A DNA stretch of 28,831 nucleotides from Candidatus Endonucleibacter bathymodioli (GTDB taxonomy: Bacteria > Pseudomonadota > Gammaproteobacteria > Pseudomonadales > Endozoicomonadaceae). This document shows positions 1 through 7,126 of this stretch, piece by piece. The first letter of the stretch is position 1, and each line of letters opens with the position of its first letter. Below the pieces are notes generated by a model. The model ran no database searches. It had not been told where the DNA came from and saw only the letters and a list, made by a program, of their open reading frames with translations. Made by a program: the position numbers and the translations under genes. Location: assembly GCA_030674915.1 (NCBI GenBank), contig JASXSV010000032.1:1-28831 (forward strand). The letters run 5' to 3'.

Positions 1-18
1 TGTGTAAAAGGAGGAATC

Positions 19-450
19 ATGTTACCTGAAGAAATTAAACATCTTGAATTTATTCAAAATGTGATTACCAGAATGAATGCAAATTCATTCCAAATAAAGG
101 GTTGGTGCATAGTTATTGTATCAGCGCTTTTAGCTATTTATGCCTCAACTAAAAATAATTACTTCTTTCTTGCTGCTGTCTTCCCAACTATCATATTTTG
201 GTTTTTAGATGCTTATTACTTAAATCAAGAGAGAAAATTTCGAGGGCTTTATAATGATGTTGCAGGTGTAACGGATGAGCCAAAAGACATTAAACTTTTT
301 GCCATGAGACCTGATTTATATATTGGTGGTAAATATTCGTATTTGAGCTCATTTTTCTCAATTACCATATTAAAAATGTACTTGGCAATGATAGTCACAT
401 TGGTAGGTTTTTTTTCATATTTTGAATTTTGTTTTAATAAAGGGGCATAA
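19..450 (+). CDS. Small multi-pass membrane protein paired with TIR-like gene
   Basis: A 143-residue protein with hydrophobic segments at about residues 28-42, 47-68 and 113-136, so probably three membrane passes. A strong Shine-Dalgarno (GGAGGA) lies just before the ATG. The stretch FWFLDAYYLNQERKFRGLY after the second segment is the type of membrane-exit motif seen in small SLATT-like or other defence-associated membrane proteins; that resemblance is from memory, not a search. It ends three bases before the ATG of the TIR-like gene, so the two are almost certainly co-translated. In such pairs the membrane protein could be the effector that damages the membrane when the TIR partner senses infection. 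This role is inferred from context only. The function is otherwise unknown. Confidence 0.7.
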   Translation: MLPEEIKHLEFIQNVITRMNANSFQIKGWCIVIVSALLAIYASTKNNYFFLAAVFPTIIFWFLDAYYLNQERKFRGLYNDVAGVTDEPKDIKLFAMRPDLYIGGKYSYLSSFFSITILKMYLAMIVTLVGFFSYFEFCFNKGA

Positions 451-453
451 ATC

Positions 454-900
454 ATGGCGAGAAGAGCATTTTTTAGTTTCCAGTTTTCAGAAGATAACTG
501 GCGAGCAAATGTTGTGAGAAATAGTTGGGTTACTCAAGACAGAAAAGATGCAGGATTTTTTGATTCTGCTGAGTGGGAGGAAGTAAAAAAGAAAACAGAT
601 ACCGCAATAAAAAAATGGATAGATGGACAAATGAGTGGGTGTTCCGTAACTGTTGTTTTAATAGGGTCAAAAACTTGTAAAAGCAAATGGGTAAAATATG
701 AAATAGAGAAAAGTATTGAACTTGGAAAAGGATTGCTAGAAATTGATATAAGTAAAATTAAGAACAAAGACGGAGATATATCAACAAAAGGAGATTGGAT
801 GCTTTCTAGTTCATACAAGGACTATAAGTGGAATGATGATAATGGGTATAAAAATATGGGTAATTGGATCGAAAAAGCCGCGAAAGATGCTGATAAATAA
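454..900 (+). CDS. TIR-like (MTH538/DUF1863, ThsB-like) protein
   Basis: A 148-residue single-domain protein. It starts ARRAFFSFQFSEDNWRANVV, continues with GFFDSAEWEEVKKK, then SVTVVLIGSKTCKSKWVKYE and an EIEKSIELGKGLL helix. This is the pattern of the MTH538 TIR-like family, which includes Thoeris ThsB proteins. ThsB-type TIR proteins sense phage infection and make an NAD-derived signal that activates a partner effector. Here no ThsA (SIR2-SLOG) gene is visible; the only tightly linked gene is the upstream membrane protein. The ATG follows GGGG at 441-444. The family call is strong; the role in phage defence is inferred from family and neighbourhood. Confidence 0.85.
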   Translation: MARRAFFSFQFSEDNWRANVVRNSWVTQDRKDAGFFDSAEWEEVKKKTDTAIKKWIDGQMSGCSVTVVLIGSKTCKSKWVKYEIEKSIELGKGLLEIDISKIKNKDGDISTKGDWMLSSSYKDYKWNDDNGYKNMGNWIEKAAKDADK

Positions 901-903
901 TAC

Positions 904-917
904 GCGTAACAAGCAAA
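904..917 (+). other. Possible attC scar between TIR and restriction genes
   Basis: The gap between the TIR-like gene and the nuclease gene contains GCGTAACAAGC, which resembles the opening (R'' box) of an attC site, but no matching 3' half or GTT core follows. It may be a remnant of a cassette junction where two cassettes fused. It is short and could be chance. Confidence 0.25.
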
Positions 918-929
918 TAGGAGTAAATT

Positions 930-1673
930 TTGAGAAATTATGGTCTTAGCTTCATTAGTAATGAATATTTGTACAATCACACTAAGAATACAGTTGAAAA
1001 ATACAGATTTCAGGTGGATTTAGCTAAGTTTAACAAAAATCTTATTGACCCAATAAAATTAACTTTTGATTCAAAAGTCTACGACAGAGATATACAAAGC
1101 GTGATTGAGAGTGAAATTGTCAGACAAATGGATAAATCTAATACTAATCATATCGGCTACTTCCATCAAAATATTTTTAACTATATTGGTGATGGTTGGA
1201 GTGTGCCAACAAATGGATATGATATTGTCAATTTAGGTGAACATTATTATGTGGAAATGAAGAATAAGCATAATACTATGAATTCATCATCGTCTCAAAA
1301 AACCTATATGAGGATGCAAAATACGCTTTTAAGTACCCCCGATGCAACTTGTATGCTTGTCGAAGTCATTGCTCGAAATAGTCAAAATGTTGTTTGGAAT
1401 GTTAGCTTAGATGGAAACCCCGTTTCAAATGAAAACATTAGGCGTGTTTCAATCGACAAATTTTATGAACTTGTAACAGGTGAAAGAACCGCATTTAAAG
1501 AGCTTTGCGAACAATTGCCAAAAGTTATTGAAGATATTGTTAATGATATAGAGCTTAATGCTGAATCAAATACTGTATTCACAGAATTAGAGCAAATATC
1601 GCCTAATTTACTTAAAAGCCTCTATTTATTGTCCTTTAAAAAATATGAAGGGTTCGGTGATTTCAATGTCTAA
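930..1673 (+). CDS. Type II restriction endonuclease, Eco47II family
   Basis: A 247-residue protein starting at TTG, with an AGGAG ribosome binding site at 919-923; no ATG fits as well. Residues 96-111 read GYDIVNLGEHYYVEMK, giving a PD-(D/E)XK-type centre with D98, E109 and K111, followed by NKHNTMNSS as in Eco47II-like enzymes. Members of this family (RE_Eco47II) cut GGNCC sites; the specificity here is not proven. It overlaps the start of the cytosine methyltransferase gene by a few bases, the usual order for a restriction-modification operon. The family and full length look right for an active enzyme. Confidence 0.85.
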   Translation: MRNYGLSFISNEYLYNHTKNTVEKYRFQVDLAKFNKNLIDPIKLTFDSKVYDRDIQSVIESEIVRQMDKSNTNHIGYFHQNIFNYIGDGWSVPTNGYDIVNLGEHYYVEMKNKHNTMNSSSSQKTYMRMQNTLLSTPDATCMLVEVIARNSQNVVWNVSLDGNPVSNENIRRVSIDKFYELVTGERTAFKELCEQLPKVIEDIVNDIELNAESNTVFTELEQISPNLLKSLYLLSFKKYEGFGDFNV

Positions 1674-3024
1674 AGAGACGATTTCAGAATCATTGTTAGC
1701 AGATATTATGTCTGTATCTAAAAGAACAGTTGGAAGTTGGAAAAAAAATGGGAAAGTAAAGCCATTAAAAAATGGTCTTTATTTTTTATCAGATTTAGTG
1801 CATTTCCCCCAAGTCAAAGCAATGATGGAATCTAACTGGAATAAAGAACAAAAAATAAAACCAATTAAAGAATATAGCTCCATTGAATTATTTGCTGGTG
1901 CAGGTGGGTTGGCAATAGGATTAGAAAAAGCGGGATTCAATGCTGTCGCATTGAATGAAATAGATAAAAATGCTTGTTCAACACTAAGAAAAAACAGACC
2001 AGAATGGAATGTTATTGAAGGTGATATAAGTAATATAGATTTCACTGTATATAAAAATATAGATTTTTTATCAGGTGGGTTTCCATGTCAGGCATTCTCT
2101 TATGCAGGAAACAAGTTGGGGTTTGAAGATACAAGAGGAACTTTATTTTTTGAATTTGCAAGGGCAATTAAAGAAATAAAACCTAAAGTCTTTCTAGGTG
2201 AAAATGTAAGAGGTCTATTAACTCACGATAATGGAAAAACATTAGAAGCCATTAAGTCTGTCATCCAAGAGCTTGGTTATACATTAATTGAGCCAAGAGT
2301 ATTAAAAGCTATTTTTTATCGTGTACCTCAAAAAAGAGAACGACTACTTCTTGTTTGCATACGAAATGATCTAGTTAAATATAATAATTTTGAATGGCCC
2401 GAACCTTTTAATAGAATCTTAACAGTAAATGATGCCTTAAAAAAAGGGGCTTTATACGAATCAGACTGCCCTGATTCTCAAGGACAAGTTTACCCAGAAA
2501 GGAAAAAGAAGATTTTATCCATGGTTCCTCCTGGAGGCTGTTGGGTAGATCTTCCAGATGATATACAACGAGAATACATGCAGAAAAGTTACTTTATGGG
2601 CGGTGGAAAAACTGGGATGGCTAGAAGATTGTCCTATGATAGCCCCAGTTTAACTTTAACTTGTGCGCCTGCACAAAAACAAACCGAACGCTGTCATCCT
2701 GAAGAAACTAGACCTTTAACTGTTAGGGAGTATGCAAGAATTCAAACTTTTCCAGATAATTGGGAGTTCATGGGGTCAGTTAGTAGCCAATATAAACAAA
2801 TTGGAAATGCCGTACCAGTCAATCTGGCACACGCAATGGGGAAAAAATTAATATCATTGCTAAATAATATCGAAAATCGTATTGATGTATTTAAAAGTTA
2901 CCAGATTGAAGAAAAAGAAAAGACAGCAACACAAATGAGTTTATTTGAACCCAAGAGCAAATATGCAATAAAAGCACATAACAAAAAAATCCAGCGGACG
3001 CAAAAAGCCGCGCCGCTGATTTAG
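1666..3024 (+). CDS. DNA (cytosine-5) methyltransferase with N-terminal HTH
   Basis: Partner methylase of the Eco47II-like nuclease. I prefer the ATG at 1666 (protein begins MSKETISES), which overlaps the nuclease stop and has GAAGGG upstream; an in-frame ATG at 1645 is possible. Residues about 5-35 form a short helix-turn-helix (ADIMSVSKRTVGSWKKNGK), which could let the enzyme regulate the operon. The C5-MTase motifs follow in order: FAGAGG (about 76-81), GGFPCQ with catalytic Cys141, ENVRG (about 179), then the target-recognition region, TRPLTVREYARIQTFP and QIGNAVP. The last 15 or so residues are encoded by the attC site that closes the cassette, so the natural C-terminus has been replaced or extended by cassette-end sequence. 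Confidence 0.93.
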   Translation: MSKETISESLLADIMSVSKRTVGSWKKNGKVKPLKNGLYFLSDLVHFPQVKAMMESNWNKEQKIKPIKEYSSIELFAGAGGLAIGLEKAGFNAVALNEIDKNACSTLRKNRPEWNVIEGDISNIDFTVYKNIDFLSGGFPCQAFSYAGNKLGFEDTRGTLFFEFARAIKEIKPKVFLGENVRGLLTHDNGKTLEAIKSVIQELGYTLIEPRVLKAIFYRVPQKRERLLLVCIRNDLVKYNNFEWPEPFNRILTVNDALKKGALYESDCPDSQGQVYPERKKKILSMVPPGGCWVDLPDDIQREYMQKSYFMGGGKTGMARRLSYDSPSLTLTCAPAQKQTERCHPEETRPLTVREYARIQTFPDNWEFMGSVSSQYKQIGNAVPVNLAHAMGKKLISLLNNIENRIDVFKSYQIEEKEKTATQMSLFEPKSKYAIKAHNKKIQRTQKAAPLI

Positions 3025-3033
3025 ACGTTAGCT
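2976..3033 (+). other. attC site 1 (integron recombination site)
   Basis: A short attC of about 58 bases. It opens with ACATAAC and closes with the core GTTAGCT (3027-3033). Inside, TCCAGCGG pairs with CCGCTGAT around a small loop. The opening is the complement of GTTATGT, which fits a cassette beginning GTTATGT just left of the window (the window opens with TGTG). It overlaps the 3' end of the cytosine methylase gene. Confidence 0.8.
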
Positions 3034-3161
3034 GTCTGAACGCCGCATTCTGGCAGTAAGGTGGAAACGTGTATGGAAAAATGGTCAAGACTGACAGCTT
3101 AAAATCCACTAAAATAGTGCCTGTTTGGTGTAATTGAAAAATAAAATGCTAGGAAAAGTCT

Positions 3162-5057
3162 ATGAAAGCAAGCGTGCAAAGAAATGCCCCCGTCTATAAT
3201 CGACCAATCCTGAAATGGGCAGGAGGAAAAACACAGCTTCTATCAGAGATTTACCCCAAAATACCAAAAAAATACAACCAATATATAGAGCCATTTTTTG
3301 GTGGTGGTGCTTTATATTTTTCTCTTTGTCCTTCTAATGCAATTATTGCAGATAGCAATCCCGAATTGATTAATCTTTACACAGTGGTTGCTCGCAATGT
3401 TGATGAGTTGATAGAAGACCTTCATAAACATAAAAATGATAAAGATTATTTTTATGATATTCGCTCAAAAAACACTAGTGAGTTATCAGATGTAGAAGCA
3501 GCATCGAGAACTTTATTTTTAAATAAAACCTGTTTTAATGGGCTTTATCGGGTCAATAAAAAAGGCGGTTTTAACTCTCCATTTGGCAACTACAAAAACC
3601 CCAATATTATTAATGAATATGTATTAAGAAGTGCATCGAAAAGCCTGAAACATACAAAAATATTATGCGGTGATTATAAAAAAATATTACAGGAAGAAGC
3701 AAAAAAGGGAGATTTTATATTTTTAGACCCACCCTATTTGCCAGTATCTCAATATGCTGATTTTAAAAGATATACGAAAGAGCAATTCTATGAAGAAGAT
3801 CATCTTGAATTATCTAATGAAATTAAACGTCTCCATAACATAGGATGCCATGTAATTTTAACTAATTCTAATCATCCTATTGTTCATGAACAATATAAAT
3901 ACTTTTGTATTGACGTTGTAAAAACAAAAAGATTTATTTCTTGTAATGGGAAGAAACGAACAGGTGAGGATGTGATAGTTAATATCCCACCTAAGCAAAG
4001 GTTTAACTTAAAGGTTGCCCCAGAACCCCTTACTAAGCAGGTTGCTCTATATCCTTCAACTAGGTTTATGGGTTCAAAAAATAAACTTTTACAAGAGATT
4101 TGGTCTGTCGCTTCCCAATTTGAATTTGAAACAGTAATTGATCTTTTTTCAGGCTCAGGAGTAGTAAGTTACATGATGAAATCATATGGTAAAAATGTTA
4201 TTAGCAATGACTATATGGCAATGTCTGCAACTTTTACAAAAGCAATGGTTGAGAATGATACTGTCACCTTGCCAATTAATGAGGCAAAAAAGCTACTAGA
4301 GCCTGTGAAAATAACTGATACATTTGTTGAAGACACCTTCAAAGGGCTATATTTTTCTGATGAAGACAATAGATTTATTGATCTACTCAGATATAAAATT
4401 AAAAAAATCAGGAATCCATACAAACGTGCTATAGCAATGTCTGCTCTTATCCGGGCTTGCTTGAAAAAAAGACCCAGAGGAATATTTACATACGTAGGGC
4501 ATCGCTATGATGATGGAAGAAGGGATCTAAAAATATCCTTCCAAGAACAATTTTTAGAAGCAATTGAGGCAATAAACTCATCAGTTTTTGATCATTCCAC
4601 TATAAATAAATCTCGATGTGGTGATGCTATGACAATGAGAGCAAAAAGTAATTGTCTAGTGTATATAGATCCACCCTATTATTCTCGATATTCTGACAAT
4701 GAATATGTGAGAAGGTATCACTTCGTTGAAGGTTTGGCAAAGGACTGGAACAATGTGGAAATGCAAGAGCATACAAAAACTAAAAAGTTTAAATCATATC
4801 CAACACCTTTCTCCACAAGAAAGGGAGCATCTGACGCTTTTGATAAACTGTTTAAGAAATTTAGAAATAATATTTTGCTAGTATCATATTCATCAAATAG
4901 CGAGCCAACACTTGATGAAATGGTTTCATTAATCTCAAAGTATAAACAACATGTTGAGGTTATTCCGGTGAAGTATCAATATTCGTTTGGAACTCAAAAC
5001 CACAGAGTTGGAAAAAATAAAAACACTGTTAATGAATATTTATTTGTAGGATTCTAA
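3162..5057 (+). CDS. Fused double N6-adenine DNA methyltransferase, M.FokI-like
   Basis: A 631-residue protein made of two complete D12-class (Dam-like) adenine methyltransferases. The first has WAGGKTQL at 19-26, FFGGGAL at 45-51 and DPPY at 189-192. The second has FMGSKNKLL near 303, DLFSGSGVV at 327-335 and DPPY at 503-506. M.FokI, of similar length, has the same tandem design, each half methylating one strand of an asymmetric site. It is expected to act with the nuclease-like gene starting five bases downstream. AGGAAAA precedes the ATG. A 125-base leader after attC 1 separates it from the previous cassette and may carry its promoter, but no convincing promoter could be fixed. Confidence 0.92.
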   Translation: MKASVQRNAPVYNRPILKWAGGKTQLLSEIYPKIPKKYNQYIEPFFGGGALYFSLCPSNAIIADSNPELINLYTVVARNVDELIEDLHKHKNDKDYFYDIRSKNTSELSDVEAASRTLFLNKTCFNGLYRVNKKGGFNSPFGNYKNPNIINEYVLRSASKSLKHTKILCGDYKKILQEEAKKGDFIFLDPPYLPVSQYADFKRYTKEQFYEEDHLELSNEIKRLHNIGCHVILTNSNHPIVHEQYKYFCIDVVKTKRFISCNGKKRTGEDVIVNIPPKQRFNLKVAPEPLTKQVALYPSTRFMGSKNKLLQEIWSVASQFEFETVIDLFSGSGVVSYMMKSYGKNVISNDYMAMSATFTKAMVENDTVTLPINEAKKLLEPVKITDTFVEDTFKGLYFSDEDNRFIDLLRYKIKKIRNPYKRAIAMSALIRACLKKRPRGIFTYVGHRYDDGRRDLKISFQEQFLEAIEAINSSVFDHSTINKSRCGDAMTMRAKSNCLVYIDPPYYSRYSDNEYVRRYHFVEGLAKDWNNVEMQEHTKTKKFKSYPTPFSTRKGASDAFDKLFKKFRNNILLVSYSSNSEPTLDEMVSLISKYKQHVEVIPVKYQYSFGTQNHRVGKNKNTVNEYLFVGF

Positions 5058-5061
5058 TTTT

Positions 5062-6063
5062 ATGGCAATTGAAACATCAGATTTTCCGCAAGCTGATAGA
5101 CTACAACAAGTTGGGGAAGTGGCTATTGCAGTTTCAAAGGGAAATCACACAGATGATGATATTGAAAACTATATCGGCTTAGAGTCATCTGGCAGACAGG
5201 GGCGTTATTACAGATTGGCGGCTGAAATCTTAGGTCTAGTTACTAACGAAGCAAATAATGCTGAATTAACTCCTATTGGAAAAGAATATTCAACACTTTC
5301 TAGTGACTCATCTCGCATAGACTTCTTGGGAAGGTGCTTAATAGAAACAAAGGTATTTAACGAAGCCTTGAGATATATTCATAAATACAACCCTGATGAT
5401 AAGAGATTAAAATTGTGGTTCCGTACACTTTATCCTGGAGCAATTAGCACCGCAGACAGACGGTTTTCAACATTTATTAGTTATATTAATGAAGCCAATT
5501 TAGTTGGAAAAAGCAAAGGAATACGCCAGTTAGAAAAATATAGCGGGGGCATCTTAAAGATAAAAGAGGATATTAAACAGTTAAAAGGAAAAGATAAAAC
5601 TGGAGAAACGCCGCCTTCTTATAAAGCTGATAATATTAGTTATAATATTAACGCCCAAAAAATGGAAAGAGCCAATAAAATACACTGGGAATTAATAGCC
5701 GCAAAATCAAAATATTTGCATGATCTTGGGTTTCAACCATATGAAAATGAGCATATAGATTTATACGTCAAAGATGAAGAAATCATTTTATATGAAATGA
5801 AATCACTGAACCAAGATTCTACTAATTTTATTTCACAAACTAGAAAAGCAATATCTCAATTATATGAATATCGCTATATATTCAATCTCCCTGAAGCTAA
5901 TTTGTGCATAGTTACAAATTCAACTGTGCCGAATAAGAATTATTGGTATTTAAAATACTTAACAAAAGATCGTTGTATTGCCTATGAGTGGACAGATGAT
6001 TTTTTAAGTTTTAATACCGATGAGGCTTCCAAGTATATGCTAGGTAGTTTTTACGCAACATAA
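5062..6063 (+). CDS. Type IIS-like restriction endonuclease (winged helix + PD-(D/E)XK)
   Basis: A 333-residue protein directly behind the double methylase (four-base gap). Residues 1-160 are a helical, winged-helix-like region (DRLQQVGEVAIAVSKGNHTD and SGRQGRYYRLAAEILGLV), probably for DNA recognition. Residues 205-300 are a nuclease fold: E210, D233 (HIDLYV), E245-x-K247 (LYEMKS) and Q266 followed by LYEYRY, the order seen in PD-(D/E)XK enzymes. It is far shorter than R.FokI (583 residues) and has its parts arranged differently, so it is not a FokI orthologue. The cleavage role follows from the motif and the methylase partner; the site is unknown. Confidence 0.8.
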   Translation: MAIETSDFPQADRLQQVGEVAIAVSKGNHTDDDIENYIGLESSGRQGRYYRLAAEILGLVTNEANNAELTPIGKEYSTLSSDSSRIDFLGRCLIETKVFNEALRYIHKYNPDDKRLKLWFRTLYPGAISTADRRFSTFISYINEANLVGKSKGIRQLEKYSGGILKIKEDIKQLKGKDKTGETPPSYKADNISYNINAQKMERANKIHWELIAAKSKYLHDLGFQPYENEHIDLYVKDEEIILYEMKSLNQDSTNFISQTRKAISQLYEYRYIFNLPEANLCIVTNSTVPNKNYWYLKYLTKDRCIAYEWTDDFLSFNTDEASKYMLGSFYAT

Positions 6064-6068
6064 AAAAC

Positions 6069-6158
6069 AGCTAACAAAAGCATCCAGCGGACAGTTAAAA
6101 GCGGCGTTTCGCTACGCTACACACTGCTTTTAACTGCCGCTGATGCAAGGCGTTATGT
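6069..6158 (+). other. attC site 2
   Basis: A clear attC of 90 bases. It opens with AGCTAAC, closes with GTTATGT (6152-6158), and has long imperfect arms (CAGCGGACAGTTAAAAGC against GCTTTTAACTGCCGCTG) around a loop with GCTACGCTAC. The opening is the exact complement of the GTTAGCT core at 3027, the hallmark of one cassette running 3028-6152. Confidence 0.93.
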
Positions 6159-6191
6159 AAAAAAATAATTAAAATACGGGGGAAAGAAGAA

Positions 6192-6542
6192 ATGATGGAA
6201 CTGTTAGTAATAGTATTTATTTTGGCAATACTTATATTGCCAATTAAAGTAGCAGCAAATTATGTTGGGGCACAAAACACAGGTATATTTAGCTGTATTA
6301 TTGCACTTATTTTTGCAGCAGCAATTCAAAAATGTGTATCCCATTTTTTACCGCAATTAGCAGAACAGCTTCCTATACTAGACTCCATTGTTGCTCTATT
6401 CTTATCAGCATTTGCTTATATGTTGGTATTAGTAACTACGTATATAAAGGGAATAATCATTGCTCTAATTCAAATTCTTTTATCGTTGGTACTTGTTTTT
6501 GCTATAGGTTTGTTGGGTTTAGGCGTGAGCGCGGTTGTATAA
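6192..6542 (+). CDS. Small four-helix membrane protein (cassette gene)
   Basis: A 116-residue, very hydrophobic protein with about four membrane segments (near residues 3-22, 28-48, 58-78 and 85-112) and almost no soluble part. GGGGGAAAG lies upstream; the ATG at 6192 is followed at once by a second ATG at 6195 and either could be used. It is the only gene of its cassette. I do not recognise a family. Single small membrane proteins are common integron-cassette cargo; a holin-like or immunity role cannot be told from sequence. Confidence 0.65.
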   Translation: MMELLVIVFILAILILPIKVAANYVGAQNTGIFSCIIALIFAAAIQKCVSHFLPQLAEQLPILDSIVALFLSAFAYMLVLVTTYIKGIIIALIQILLSLVLVFAIGLLGLGVSAVV

Positions 6543-6546
6543 TGCT

Positions 6547-6623
6547 ACATAACAATCAAATCAATTTGACCTTTAACCCGCCGGCTCACGCCTCTGGGTT
6601 AAAGGCAAATTATTTTAAACGTT
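6547..6623 (+). other. attC site 3, core interrupted by IS1182-type element
   Basis: It opens with ACATAAC, the complement of the GTTATGT core at 6152. Its arms CAATTTGACCTTTAACCC and GGGTTAAAGGCAAATTATT pair well. The 3' core stops at GTT (6621-6623), where the IS1182-derived sequence begins; a complete GTTATGT core reappears at 7062 on the other side. Confidence 0.85.
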
Positions 6624-7059
6624 CAGGCTGTAGAAAAATAGAAAAACCCCATTAAAATTGGCTTCAAATAAGGTAAAATACTGTTTTACCGCTTATAGTA
6701 GCTTATTTCATGTCTAACTTTCTCAACGATAACCTAAATCAAAGTGTTTTCTTTGGTATCAATTACCTTGAAGTGCTAGGTGAAAATACCTTTGAATACA
6801 GCCTTTACAAGCTGCTCGAAAACGATGAATTGTTATCTGATTTTTATGCGCGTTATAAGAATAAATATGTGGGGCGGAAAGCGTATTCACCGGCCTTATT
6901 GCTGTGGATTATTTTCTACGATGAGTGATTTGTCGCAATATTGGAGCATATATGAATAAAATATTGAATATCAGAGCTGAATTGGCTAAATTCTTGAAAA
7001 TCAAAAAAATGAATTATGAGTGAACAAAGGAAATCTAAATTTTGTATTTTTCTACACCC
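6624..7059 (+). mobile_element. Internally deleted IS1182-family element (MITE-like), copy 1
   Basis: About 436 bases. The left end GCTGTAGAAAAATAG and right end TATTTTTCTACACC are inverted repeats. It keeps only the first ~72 codons of an IS1182 transposase (6710-6928) joined to the last ~150 bases of the element. The same right-hand 150 bases follow a recognisable IS1182 transposase C-terminus at 17740-18653, which identifies the parent. ACGTT flanks both sides (6619-6623 and 7060-7064) and contains the attC core GTT. Confidence 0.8.
6710..6928 (+). pseudogene. IS1182 transposase N-terminal fragment
   Basis: Seventy-two residues starting MSNFLNDNLNQSVFF and ending at GRKAYSPALLLWIIFYDE, which is the N-terminal DUF772-like part of IS1182 transposases. 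The catalytic domain is deleted, so it is non-functional alone. A near-identical fragment lies at 10666-10884. Confidence 0.75.
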
Positions 7060-7126
7060 ACGTTATGTGGCTGTCCCATGTTCTTTTATCAGAACAGTTT
7101 TATAAGTTTAAATGGAGGTGTTAATA

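Noticed and set aside
3034..3161. Riboswitch or small RNA in the leader of the double methylase
   Set aside because: The 125-base leader has no recognisable riboswitch fold, clear promoter or terminator; left unassigned.
6332..6655. Open frame of 107 codons overlapping the small membrane gene and attC 3
   Set aside because: Out of frame with the better-supported membrane protein and running through attC and IS sequence; no ribosome binding site and no family.
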